Shown: positions 35,920 through 46,989, numbered from the stretch's first letter. The stretch: DNA of 64,000 nt from Microvelia longipes (GCA_018340805.1 JACMZG010001870.1:49971115-50035114), one strand, 5' to 3'. Notes: generated from the sequence alone by a model not told the origin. Numbers and translations: made by a program.

Positions 35920-36344
35920 TCACACGGCTAAAATCAGTTGACAGCGCGGCAAAATAATGCCAGGGACCCAATGAGGTTATCCCTGGATGTTAAACCACGC
36001 CCACTATTTCAAGTCAGACTAACTTCATTGGTTTCTCGCAAGCTGATAAAATTTATAAGGTGATTCAATTGGAGGGTTTCTATGACTAAAATACATATTT
36101 ATTGACATGTTAGGTTGTAGTCTGGAATTTACGTCATTGCAGGAATAAATAGTCAATTTATAATGTTGACCGGCCTATACCGATTCCTGCAATGACGTCA
36201 CACGTCATTCATAAAAAAAGTCAGGTTATAACTTCAGAATTCGATTGGTTTGTTTACATCGAATTGAATCACCTTATAAATTTCTAACATCTTGGGTTTC
36301 TCGACTCTATTTTTCCGCGCTGTCAACTGATTTTAGCCGTGTGT
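35920..36344. mobile_element. Foldback MITE
   Basis: CACACGGCTAAAATCAGTTG (35,921-35,940) faces its complement at 36,322-36,343. Further inverted pairs in order: AAATTTATAAGGTGATTCAA (36,049) against 36,262-36,283, and TTACGTCATTGCAGGAATA (36,130) against 36,181-36,199. Noncoding, ~425 bp. Its right end coincides with the start of the tandem duplication at 36,338. Confidence 0.8.
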
Positions 36345-37295
36345 TATGTCTGCTCCCGAAGTGCCATTAATTGTAAATAACCACGACAATAAGTTAAGTA
36401 CCAAATATTGATACTTACTGATACTAAAAACATGAAATCTCTGTAATATTATAATGAGGTACAATACGACTGGGTTCCCAAGTTCCATACAAATATTCAT
36501 ATTACCCCTCTTAATCTGATTAACTGAGGCTACCACTTTCAACATGAAGTAGGTAGCCTTCATTTACCAGATAAAGTACCACAGAAGTACTTACCGCATG
36601 AAGTAGGTAAGTTCTTTCGTGAGATGAAGTATTAGTTATTGGTAAGGATAATAGTGGTGGAGTAGAAGACTGGCTTTGAATATTTAGGTCTTTCGGTGGG
36701 AGTCACCCGTGGTGAAGCGGTTAAGGTACGCGGCCAATACACTCAATGAATGCATTTTAAACTTCCGAGTTTATTTAGTCATGGGTTCAATCCCAGCACG
36801 GGTCTTTGGGATATTTATGAGAGGGATAAAATGCTGCGTCCTTCAGAAGGGAAGTAAAGCCAACAACCGTGTGTTATGTCTGCTCCCGAAGTGCTGTTAA
36901 TTGTAAATAAACATGACAATTAGTTAAGTACCAAATATTGATACATACTGTTACTAAAAACAAGAAATATCTGTAATATTATAATGTGGTACAATATAAC
37001 TGGGTTCCCAAGTTCCACACAAATATTCATAATACTCCTCTTAATTTGATTAACTGAGGCTACCACTTTCTTAAATATTTAAGCAGGTAAGTTTTTCAGC
37101 GAGATGAAGTATTAGATATTAGAGAGAGTAATAGTGGTGAAATAGAAGTTCTGGCTTTGAATATTTAGGTCTTCCAGTGGGAGTCACACGTGGTTAAGGT
37201 ACGCGTCCAATATAAATGAGTAGACTTTAAACTTCTGAGCTTATTTAGTCAAGGGTTCAATCCCAGCACGGGCCTCTGGGATTTTTTTAATATTC
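36338..37295. repeat. ~530-bp tandem duplication, each unit ending in a SINE A fragment
   Basis: CCGTGTGTTATGTCTGCTCC starts at 36,338 and again at 36,867. The units stay collinear through TTAAGTACCAAATATTGATA, ACTGGGTTCCCAAGTTCCA, AACTGAGGCTACCACTTTC and GAGATGAAGTATTAG, and each ends in a 5' SINE A fragment (36,705-36,862 and 37,183-37,290) with GGGTTCAATCCCAGCACGGG. The second unit has lost about 80 bp in its middle, and its SINE has lost part of the A box. Confidence 0.88.
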
Positions 37296-38335
37296 TTCAG
37301 ATTATTAAAAATTCTGCCTCCTTAATAATACTAGCGCAGTTTTAGTACTCATGAATTTAATTTTCGTGTGTATTAATGCAATTCATAGTATTTTCCTTTT
37401 ACAGTTAGACCTAAACATGATTCGTAAGCTCAGCTCACACATTATCAGCTTGTTTTGAATACAAAATAATATAATAAATATGGAGAAAGTAAAAAAATAT
37501 AATAAAGAATGTATTTTAACAAGTTAAAGGGTAAAAAGAAAAATGATATGGTATGTTTCAAGTAAGTTATAGCTGAGATAGCAGCGAACATATGTAGGTT
37601 GTATTTTTAAAACAACTTGTTTCCCGTCCATTTTTTACAAGTTATATTGCATACATTTCATTTCCCCTCGACTTAGTGGCAAGTGGAGTTAGTGGCAATC
37701 TAGTGGATTTACCTTTAGAAAGAAATCCTAGGGAAAAATCTTCATGAGATATGAGGTAAGGGAAAGCTAGACTTTCCCACTGTAGCTCCAAGGAAATTCT
37801 TAACCACAACTATGAGGAATGTTGTAAGGACGCCTCTACCACAAATCTTACATTTTTAAACCTTATAACCTTTAACATTTGAATTTTATAAATATATAAA
37901 AATAAAATTGATGCATAAATCCATTTTAAATAATAAGACGATCCTTTGTTTACATTTGTTTATACATGCTCATTTTGACACACATATTATAAAAATTTGG
38001 TCAAATCGGGGTTTTACCCTAATTTTACTTAACAAATGAAATACTTAGAAATACCTATAACTTCTTAGTCCATATAAAAATTATGTAATATATTGTTAAA
38101 AAAAATTTAATTCCCTTTCGCATATATATGATTGGTTTGACCTATTTCTTGACCGAATTTCTTAAATATAGCAAAAGAATTAAATAAATTATTTATTATT
38201 TATGATTTATTTATTTATCTTAAATATAAACATATTTATTATAATGTTGTCAAATGACTGGTACGTTTTATAAAACCTCGGAAAATAATTTAATTGAGTT
38301 TAATCTCGGTACAAGAGTATATCTAACGTAATAAA
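37296..38335. other. AT-rich noncoding stretch
   Basis: No supported gene. TTTA/ATTT-rich simple sequence at 38,180-38,220. Confidence 0.5.
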
Positions 38336-38339
38336 TAAG

Positions 38340-38480
38340 TACACAAAGTTTTGTTTCAATATGACAAGTATATAAATGATTTTTGTTGGATCATAAAAGT
38401 TAAGCAGCATCGAGCGTGGTTAGTACCTGAATGGCTGACTGCTAGAAATATTCCCGCGGTACCCCGTCTCGATTTTGTTT
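38340..38480 (+). repeat. 5S rRNA-derived SINE, best-preserved promoter
   Basis: After the leader (GTATATAAATGATTTTTGTT) comes AAGTTAAGCAGCATCGAGCG (38,397 on; box A and intermediate element), then TGGTTAGTACCTGAATGGCTGAC (here as TGGTTAGTACCTGAATGG and CTGAC; box C), then GCTAGAAATATTCCCGCGGT. These match 5S rRNA from about nt 45 to 100 in order and spacing. The element lacks the ~180-bp body of copy 1 but keeps its last block GGTACCCCGT. A true 5S gene is excluded because both ends of the 5S molecule are missing. Confidence 0.85.
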
Positions 38481-38597
38481 ATTAAATTTCAAGTTAAATA
38501 TTGAGATTTCCTGGTCTTTTAAAAACAGGTATTCAATAGTTATTTATGCACCTAGTTAATGACCCCCATTATAACCCTGGTCACTGTAATGATTCCT

Positions 38598-38736
38598 AAA
38601 GCTGAAAGCCGAAGGAATCATGATTTATAAATCCCGAGGCGCAAGCCGAGGGAATTATTTATTTCAATCCCGAGGCTTTAGCCGAGGGATTAATTACAAT
38701 TAGCTTCCGAGGCTTGCCGAGGGAGATAATTTGACG
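38598..38736. repeat. Hairpin array with CGAG tandem-mismatch stems
   Basis: Three successive units: TCCCGAGGCGCAAGCCGAGGGA-like, split as TCCCGAGGCGC and AAGCCGAGGGA (38,631-38,652), TCCCGAGGCTTT and AGCCGAGGGA (38,668-38,691), and TTCCGAGGCT and TGCCGAGGGA (38,705-38,725). In each, TCCC pairs with GGGA and GGC with GCC, while GA opposes GA inside a CGAG/CGAG context. A related motif, GAAAGCCGAAGGAATC, precedes them. Confidence 0.7.
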
Positions 38737-39022
38737 AGGGTTATAATAAGGCATTATTCACGTGGTGTATACAAAATTTTATCTTCAGAAGAAAAAACAA
38801 TATATATGAAACAAAAAAAACTGTATTTTGTTAATATATATAGATCAGAGGGAAACATAATATTATACTATTTTTATGCAAAATTATCAAAAATACATTG
38901 TATAATATATTATACATACAACATAAACCACATACATACATAACAAACAATATCATAATAAACAAAAATATATAAATACTAAATGCCTTTATTAATAAAA
39001 TAAACCGTATTTGCTTCGTCAT

Positions 39023-39106
39023 CTATACAAGACGGTTGAGATTATCGGGGATATCGGGAAACAATTCATCTATGTCGTTTACTATCATTTCATTATCACT
39101 TTCCAT
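39023..39106 (-). CDS. 27-codon acidic peptide frame (remnant, uncertain)
   Basis: ATG at 39,106 opens MESDNEMIVNDIDELFPDIP and ends at TAG 39,025-39,023 after a few more residues. Acidic and hydrophobic residues alternate in a way that looks less random than other short frames here, and it lies inside the 860-bp TIR element. It could be the N-terminus of a lost transposon protein or chance. No family is recognised. Confidence 0.25.
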   Translation of the reverse strand: MESDNEMIVNDIDELFPDIPDNLNRLV

Positions 39107-39354
39107 CGTAAACAACCGGACTAAATCCTTTTATGATAAATATAACAGGGAATATTACTTGAATATAAGAAAAAACTTAGTAAAAAAGTAGGTATTTATC
39201 GTCAAACCAGATTTGATAAAGAAATTATATGTTTACAGACAGCTGGGATTTAATGAATCAGTGCTGCTAACATAACTTTGTTTACTCAAAATTCTTTACG
39301 TAGATTTTTGAATCTGTAATTTGAACTACTCAATAATTAAGTTGGCTAAGCTGG

Positions 39355-39405
39355 ATTATAACCCGGCGGGAAATAATAAATTATTATTTCCCGCCGGGTT
39401 ATAAT
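39355..39405. repeat. Perfect palindrome, 24-bp arms
   Basis: ATTATAACCCGGCGGGAAAT continues to 24 bases, is followed by AAT, and then by the exact reverse complement. It forms the subterminal part of the right end of the 860-bp element; the left end has only the outer ATTATAACCC half. Confidence 0.95.
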
Positions 39406-39419
39406 GACGGTCATTATTA

Positions 39420-41025
39420 CATAAAAACAAGCCCCGAAATGTTTTGATTATTACCCTTCTGGAGATAAAATGTTATTAAAGGTGCTCACAATTGGCTTTA
39501 CAACCTTATCTAACTGTTGAATCTAATAAAAGTCTTAACATTAAAAAAATATTATAAAAAAGCAAATGGACGTATATAAAAAAATAATACATAAAAAAAA
39601 TATATACACCTATATATATTTAGTTTTTTTAGTTAAAGGAAAGAATCCCTGGGGGATCAGGGTTCGTCACAAACCCACCCTTTCCCAAAGGATACCAGGG
39701 TAAAGACTTGTAGGTAGAGTGGATTAGAGTAACTCATTAGAATAGATTGAGTTGACTAGCAGTCACTGGAATAGTCTGAATGTTAAGCTAGAGTAGAGAG
39801 ATCTGACTGACTAGGTAGGGTGGGGAAACACAGCCAGGTGGAGTGGGGGAGACATATAGACTGAACACATGTATCTGAGAAATGAATCCACTATACCATA
39901 AGTCTGGGATAAAATAAAAATGCCTACAGCTTCTCCCTTTAAAATAGGATCAATGTTCACAGCATGTTATATATCTCTATACATGTGTTTTTACTATGCA
40001 CTTTACTTTCTCCTATTTTTTTCAAAGGTAACAGGAAAAGTATTGTTTCAGTTTTCCTCTTTAAATGCTTTTCTATTTAAATAAAAAGATACATTTTATT
40101 GCAAACGACTTTAAATTTATTTTACATAAAACGTCCTTTTATCTCATGCGACGGATTAAGCAGATTTCAAAGGATTACACAAGTAATATTTAGGCTTGAA
40201 ATAAACACTATCTTATTTTCAGAAAATTTTCGCAATAGTTTAAAAACACTTTTAGTTCAAAATACTTGCAACCTAAAGCACCTTTAGTTTTCTAAAAAAA
40301 ATAATTATTAGAAAGATATTAAAAAATACTATTCATAGAAAATTGTGAGTAATGTATGTTGTTTTTAGAGAGAATGGTGTAACTATATAAATGTTATAGT
40401 AAAACACATGCGTTATAAATACTAATATAAAAAGTATATAACCATATACTTTAATATTAGTATAGGCTAATATAATAATATATACTAATAATAAAAAGTA
40501 TATTGAATATAATATGATTTACATTTTTAGAGTATATAGTTCGTAGATAATATGATGGTTATATACAATCGATGTAGAATTAATTGCTACTTCTGCCATT
40601 TCTGTTGTAAGAGCAAAACTCCAGGAAAAGGATCCTGGCAAAATAATTGCCAGGGTAATTTAATAATAACAATTTAATAAAAAAATAGTAAATGTGTTAA
40701 TTAAAAACATAACAATGTAATAGTTATTTATTTTTTATTTATGTTTATCACAACTACAACAAATTTTTATCTAACGATACAGCTGAAATTTTATAAACAT
40801 TCACCTGTAAGTCATAACGTAAGAGTGAGTCTAGCGACGGCCTTTGGATAGGGCTTAGCGAGTGTACAGCAGGCTTATCAGGGTTGATACAGAAGTCCAT
40901 AAGACTAATTAACCAATAAAATTTATTAACCTATTAACCAAGTCCAAAAATGCAGATGTAAACAACCAATGTGACAAAAACATAAATATTAACACTTGCT
41001 TCGTATATATTTGTTATTTCGAATA
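39420..41025. other. AT-rich noncoding stretch
   Basis: No supported gene. A perfect hairpin CCTGGCAA-ATAAT-TTGCCAGG-type sequence lies at 40,634-40,654; a similar GGCAAAATAATGCCAGG occurs in the foldback element at 35,949. Confidence 0.55.
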
Positions 41026-41028
41026 TCT

Positions 41029-41052
41029 ATCGCAACCATATATATATGGTTG

Positions 41053-41098
<46 letters not shown>
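41029..41098. repeat. 28-bp perfect palindrome entering (TA)n and (TATG)n
   Basis: ATCGCAACCATATA and its exact complement (41,029-41,056) are followed by (TA)n to ~41,087 and by TATG repeats. ATCGCAACC recurs alone at 41,159. The TA centre of the palindrome and the adjoining TA tract suggest expansion from a TA-flanked element end. Confidence 0.85.
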
Positions 41099-41099
41099 G

Positions 41100-42540
41100 T
41101 ATTGTATATATAATGTAAAAAAATGTATTTGTGCTTATAAATTATTTATTTTTATTTATCGCAACCAACAGTCTTAATAACTTTAATTATTACTTATATC
41201 TGATATTTATTAATATGGAAATATTAATAAAAATTGTATAATATACACATTACACTTATAATGTACAGGACATAAAGAGAGAGAAGTATAAATACATCTT
41301 TGAGTAGGGTCGTGTTACGAACGAATAAAAAAAAAGAAAATATAAACGTCGTAATGAGGAAAAAGAGATGTAACATGAAAGTAAGGTAATAATGCAGCAA
41401 ATGAGAAAAAAGAAATGAATAAATCACAAGACACGAGTGAATAAATGTGTATGGAAGTAAATGTATTAAAACAAGGAACTAAGGGAAGGAGAAAGAGAAT
41501 ATAAAACAAGTAAAAAGAGCCAGTCAATTAGAGCAAATGAATGTTTTATCAGAATAGCTTGTGGAGCACTAGCGGGAGCTGCTTCAAGGATTGATACAAC
41601 ACAATACCACCTAACATCGGGAAAAAAGAGAAAAAGCAATGAATTAATTCTTAACTAATGGTTTGGAATATTCAAAGAATAGCAACGACCTCTCCCTCCA
41701 CCCCGGGTCGTTTTGCCTCTATTCCATTCAACATTTAATTACTCTTTCTATTCCGCTACTCGGAAAAGCGTCTCTCTCCCTTTTTGGTATAAAATTGTAA
41801 TTTATTGTTATAAAAGTGTTGTTACTATTAAAATGTATTTTAATGCATGAATTAACTTGTATTGAATATAATTAAAAAAAAGTACGAGAGGGGGAAGGAA
41901 CTCGGATTGAATAGAAAATTCCTTTTAGTTTATATAAAAAGAGGTCAAAATAAATCTTAATCGTGATTTTCAACGGATAAAAAAAGAATAAGAGTTTGCT
42001 TAAGCGAATTTATTTGTGTTTTGTACTGAATTTTTAAAATATAAATTAAGTTATGCTATAAGTAAATCTAGTTTTTTAAATAGATATGCAACGGAAATAT
42101 TTCATTATTGTAAATGGCGTTTCAATATTATGATACAGATTCAATTTAAAAATGATCATAAACCAATAATTTAGACTAATGGCGTTACTTTTTCCCGATT
42201 TTTTCAGTCAAGGTATGGGTTTTCTTGAAAATTTCAAAATTCCTCTAAAGTATATGAATTATTTAATATTTGTCTTTGTTCAGAATTTGTTTAAAGAGAC
42301 GAATATTTGAGCTGTTAAACGCGCTGCAATGTTGCACCAATAGCAAATAGAAGTTAAGTTGGAATTAGATGAAGATGATTACTAGATGAAGATTTTCATT
42401 TTTATTTAAGGTTTTTGTAATTTTTATATTAGCGAATTTTCATAATGAAAATGACGCTTATGAGGTTGTTCGGATGACGGAAGTTGAGGGTGGGAGTGAG
42501 CGGAATCGGTTCCTATTGGCTTCCTGATATCAAAAAATAT
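41100..42540. other. AT-rich noncoding stretch
   Basis: No supported gene. The overlapping minus-strand frames at 41,224-41,527 are low-complexity and hydrophobic without a domain. Confidence 0.5.
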
Positions 42541-42554
42541 GTCCGAAAAAAGTT

Positions 42555-42578
42555 ATATATATATGTATATATATATAC

Positions 42579-42610
<32 letters not shown>

Positions 42611-42900
42611 GTATGTAAGAGTTTCTACCTTTCGTATGGCGAACGATAACTCTCGAAGGCGTTCTCAAATTGAAACGAAACTTCGCAAATCGCGAGATGT
42701 TGAGGAGGTTACGAGGCCTATTGTTTATAAAAACATTATGACGTCATCAATCAAAGTTATGACGTCATGAAAAAAATTTTTTTTTGAAACTTGAAATGGC
42801 TTTAAAACAAGGTATTTCGTGTTTAGGTAGACAGCTAGCTGAATCGATTAAGACCAATTTCAGCTGAATCGAACCATCACAAATGACGCAAATGGTATAC
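42555..42900 (+). repeat. (TA)n tract and family Q-related repeat
   Basis: TATATATGTATA tract at 42,555-42,618, then TACCTTTCGTATGGCGAACG, CTCAAATTGAAACGAAACTT, and two copies of ATGACGTCAT at 42,729 and 42,753. The last part (42,840-42,900) has CCAATTTCAGCTGAATCGAA, which is echoed at 43,163-43,180. Confidence 0.6.
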
Positions 42901-42993
42901 ATATATATATAATCTTGTATATATGTATACGTCTAGGTCAAACACTCGTACGATATATCTTGGGTTCAGTAGTGTTAGAGGTTGGGGATATAG

Positions 42994-43001
42994 TATAAAA
43001 G
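42994..43001 (+). promoter_or_regulatory. Candidate TATA box
   Basis: TATAAAAG followed by a G run. A start of transcription would be expected near 43,025, and the first ATG at 43,063 has a favourable context (ACAAAAATGGC). It could be a retroelement or host promoter. Only a single short ORF follows. Confidence 0.35.
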
Positions 43002-43062
43002 GGGGGCCTCTACCTCTTGCTCCATCCTGGTAAGCCAACTGTCCCAGAGAGACAGGACAAAA

Positions 43063-43200
43063 ATGGCTTCCACTGATCCACGCCTGGCTAAGCAGGCCTG
43101 TAAAGAGGAAGAACCTCGAGGTAGTCTTTATATGGTCGAAGTCATTCTAAAACGATTGCGACCGGTTTCAGCTCAATCAGACAATCCTAAGCATAGATAA
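43063..43200 (+). CDS. 45-codon hypothetical frame, interrupted by an insertion
   Basis: Starts MASTDPRLAKQACKEEEPRG and ends TAA at 43,198-43,200. The last three codons lie within the 789-bp element that starts at 43,192. Before that insertion the frame would have ended at TGA directly after the lysine codon AAG, so the insertion barely altered it. GC content is above that of the surroundings. No family is recognised, and part of the 3' half (about 43,160-43,180) matches repeat sequence at 42.85 kb, which argues for a repeat-derived frame. Confidence 0.25.
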   Translation: MASTDPRLAKQACKEEEPRGSLYMVEVILKRLRPVSAQSDNPKHR

Positions 43201-43988
43201 ACAATATTAACATAGATGGTTCACTCCCGAGTGTAGTGGAACACTCATTGACAAGTTTGTGTTTATGATTTAAGTTGGCGGCCTCATCACTAGAGTCTTG
43301 AATAGCGCTAGTAGTAAAAATATATTTGCTCTATTCTCTACTAGATTGTGCTGTAGTATTTTTTAAAAACAAACAGTTGCCAATCGTTTAGTAAAATAAA
43401 ATAAAAGTAAACAAGATCTATGGTATGCTGTAGTATTCGCGATGTATTTTTGTTTAATAAAACTTGGGGGCCTCATCACGCGAAGCAGCACCATCGTTTT
43501 CTTAAAAAAATAACAATAATTCATTTTTAGTTTTTTAGACTTAACATTTAAATTTGCTATCTGAGTATAAATCTCGGGTTGGCGCAAACGGATAAGTAAA
43601 GGAAACAAACAAAAATTGAAACTCTGACATTAGAGGTTCAAATCCAAGGAGGGACGACAGAATGGGTGAAGTAAGAGTGAGAAATTAATTTTTTTCACTT
43701 TTTACCAATTTATACGAAATTCTTATAGAGCTTCTTGGGATCACTCATCCATCGACTCCTCATGATTCTAGCGCTGAAAAGCGGATGGAAAGACTTGATT
43801 ACCCTCAACAGCTCGTTGATTGGTTGAATAAAAATAAATAAATAAAATGTCAGAAATAAAAATATGTGACAGTTTCACGCTGTCACCACTAGACTGTACT
43901 ACTTGAGCCTCCTGCATCCCATCAACTATTTTTTTTTAAATCATTAAGTGAGCCATCTATGTTAATATTGTTTATCTATGATCCTAAG
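43184..43988. mobile_element. 789-bp DNA element with exact 8-bp target duplication
   Basis: ATCCTAAG occurs at 43,184-43,191 and 43,981-43,988. Immediately inside are 34-bp terminal inverted repeats starting CATAGATAAACAATATTAAC (43,192-43,225 and 43,947-43,980) with one mismatch. An 8-bp duplication is typical of hAT, P and a few other superfamilies; the CATAGA end is not the usual hAT CAGGG. The interior has short minus-strand frames only, so it is nonautonomous. Ends and duplication are so well preserved that the insertion appears young. Confidence 0.9.
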
Positions 43989-44129
43989 TGACGGAAACGG
44001 TATTTTTATTTAAAAAACATAAATCATGAATATTTTTGTTTATAATGCTTGTTAGTTTTAATATTATAGCATACTATTAATAATAAAGTATTAATAAAAT
44101 CTTAATTAGTAAAATCAAATTTGTGAGAA

Positions 44130-44371
44130 AGCCTCTCAGGCCCGCGAAGCGGGCCTGTGTGGAGAGGCTGTGAAAATTCGCTAGGTACATGGCAAAATGC
44201 CATGTAACAAGAACAATAATGAAACAACACATCATACAAAACAACAACAATGTGGCCGCGAAGCGGCCACAGGAGGCCCCCGGGCCGCGAAGCGGCCCGG
44301 TGGGCCGACGCCGCGGAGCGGACGAGGCGCGAAGCGCCGAGGTCGCGTAGCGGCTACGGCCGAAGGCCGTA
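44130..44371. repeat. GC-rich array of hairpins with GNA triloops
   Basis: In order: AGGCCCGC-GAA-GCGGGCCT (44,138-44,156, nested in AGCCTCTC/GAGAGGCT); ACATGGCA-AAA-TGCCATGT (44,187-44,205); TGTGGCCGC GAA and its complement (44,251-44,271); CCGGGCCGC GAA and complement (44,280-44,300); CCGC-GGA-GCGG (44,311-44,321); GGCGC-GAA-GCGCC (44,326-44,338); GTCGC-GTA-GCGGC (44,342-44,354, one T-G); TACGGCC-GAA-GGCCGTA (44,355-44,371). Stem sequences all differ but are complementary, and seven of eight loops are GNA. GC content is far above the surroundings. An 86-codon frame crosses it but is R/G-rich by composition and is not convincing. Confidence 0.9.
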
Positions 44372-44374
44372 TTC

Positions 44375-46985
44375 TATTTTACCAAATACTTATTATATTA
44401 AATAGATTAAAATTACTTGTATTAATACATAAAGACAGTCAAAGAGTTATTATTTAAATTTGTTGTCATGATGAAATTGCTACTACTTTTATTTCAATGT
44501 TTACCATAAAAAGTATATTAGATACGTGTTATGGTTAATATAATATATAATGTATGTATATAATATATAATAATACTCCCGTATTTTACCACACAAGTGG
44601 TTTTTGGTAAGATTAAGAAATGTTTTATGAATTTTATTTCGGGTAAAAAATTGTGTTTTGTCAACAACTATTTTCTTGCAACTATTAACTTTTTATTCAA
44701 TTTTAAGATAAACATAATTGACATAAACTTTTATCAGGTTTAACTCAATTCAATCTACTATACCACATTTGCTGTCTTAATAAATTTCACAATCTTGTCC
44801 AGTGCAGCCACCCCTATCCACAATATAATGCTTATACTGTGGGTGCACCTAATTTTTTTATATATTTCTATATACTATATAATTTTTTTTTAATGTACAT
44901 TATATATGTAGTTGTATACTGTATGTTCTTTTGGTGATAAATAAAAAAATATAAAATATTCTGTGACTGATATGCTTATCTATTTCTTTTTACATTTGTT
45001 TGTGAAAATTTACATGGCTTTCCAAACATCAACCCTTAAGATCAAAAATATAGATAATGACGAAAGCATAAAAATAACAGTATCAATCTAATAGAGTTGG
45101 TTAAATCAGGGAGTATATTTAACCTTCAATACAACATTGAATGAGAAAACCCCATGTATTTATTTCGAACAAGAAAAGATTTTTATAAAAAGAATTCAAC
45201 TTGAGGATTTTTCTTTATTTTGAAATTTTCTCAAAAGAAATTTCTCGAGATATGATTCTATTGAAGGAATAAAAACGCTCTTGACATTCACTCTGTCGTA
45301 CCCTTTTGGTCGTTTTTATATCATTGAGAATGTGGAGGTCGTAGACGGGAATAGAATGAAGCATAGATGATGTTGAGAATAGAAACACTTATTTCATAAA
45401 AAAAACTAAAGAAACGGCCCTCCTTAAAGATTTTGTTTTAGGACAAATACACATACATTTATGTATGTGTGAAATAAAGTATACTTTATTTTACTTTATT
45501 CCATACTTTATGTAAAATACAGTATGTTGCTTATTTCATGTAGGAAAGAATACTATCGAATAATTTCGTTTATTATCAAACATTGGTTTTATTATAAGGT
45601 ATATATTACAAAATGCTAGTCTTTTAATCATACTTTTTTAATTTAGTAATTGATTTTTATCTAATAAAAATAAAAGGTAAAAACAAGATACATTTTAAAA
45701 ACGATGGAAAAAGGGCTTTAAGAGAAAAAGTGTTGGGTAAGGGAAGAAAAGTGTTAGATAAGAGTGAGGGAAACTCGTTTTGAAAATTTCCCTAAACCTA
45801 ACGGTGAGGTGTTACAAGTAGCCAACGGCTTTTCCCGTTTGGAAAAACTTTTCTCTGAAAAAAACTCGGAAATTCTCTCAGCAGTCTTTTTTAAGGTTTT
45901 CTACTGTTAATTAAAAACAGAAAGGGTGGATTGGGAAAGTAAGGTTCCTTTTTGAGTAAAAGGGGGTAACCAATTCACTATCTACTCACCGGAGTAACCA
46001 AAAGGCTACGAAAAGTGTTGAATTACGTAATAAACACTGTAAAGGAAAAAGGTAGGCGGTATGTTCAAGCAATTAAAATCAATTTTTCAACATAATTCTT
46101 CCTATAAATTAAACATTAAAAACTACAGTAAGACTTATTTTACAAAAAATATATTATAATAAGCTTACAATATTATTAAACTTTAATTTGACAATTTAAT
46201 AAAACAATTTGTGGAATATTTATTTTATAATTGATAGACATATATAAATACTATGGCCTTTTAAATTGTATTAAAAGGAAAGAAGGAGTAGAATACGCGG
46301 TATGTGGTAAAGGCTTTGAGATGTCGTAACCATGGTAACAGAGACGCGTCCCTTTTATAACATAACATGCTTTTGTTCCCTTATAAGGGATCTAATACTA
46401 AAAACCTTAACATAACACCTGATACCTTAGACTAATATAATAAACCAACACTAGCGCCTTACAACAGTGTATCATTGTGGTAGTACTTTCAAGACCTAAA
46501 ATTCAATATATGAATGTTATATGTGTCGACTAATAAGGAAATATTCTTACACTTATGCAAAATATTATCCGCAATAATAATTTGTCATAAAATTATAAAA
46601 ATGTATTTTGTAAAAAAAAAATTAATAATCAGACTTCTATTGTGTAATCTTTTAAAGCTTATGTGAAAATTTTCAAATATGATATAATAATGAAATTTTC
46701 AAATAACATCTTAGCACAAAATAGAAAATTATTATATTTCGTATAGATATTTAAATGAGACTTAAAGCGTTCAGAATTAATATTGTTCAAACCGTATTTT
46801 AAGGTAAAATAAGACAAGGCTTTTTTAACAGACGCAATCTATTGTTTGAGGGAACTTTAAATTGTAATGAATGCTGAGACAGATGATGTCATTAATATGC
46901 CTTACATTTATTCCGTCTATAATATAAGAAATCTAATACTATTATAAGTTATTTGTTTGGGCCGTTAAACGACAAAATGAAAATA
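44375..46985. other. AT-rich noncoding stretch
   Basis: No supported gene over about 2.6 kb. Confidence 0.5.
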
Positions 46986-46989
46986 TTTC

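Larger units (their letters stand above)
38557..39416. mobile_element. 860-bp element with 21-bp TIRs and TA flanks
   Basis: TAATGACCCCCATTATAACC at 38,557 and the complement of its near-copy at 39,396-39,416 match at 19 of 21 positions. Trimming the outer TA leaves a TA dinucleotide on both sides, consistent with Tc1/mariner-type target duplication. Inside: a hairpin array (38,600-38,735), a perfect 24-bp-arm palindrome at the right end (39,355-39,405) and a 27-codon acidic frame. No transposase is recognisable. Confidence 0.65.

Noticed and set aside
38391..38470. A functional 5S rRNA gene
   Set aside because: Both the first ~45 nt and the 3' terminal stem strand of 5S rRNA are absent, and the block occurs in a dispersed repeat.
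44197..44457. 86-codon Arg/Gly-rich frame over the hairpin array
   Set aside because: The composition is forced by GC-rich inverted repeats; the rest is AT-rich random-looking sequence.
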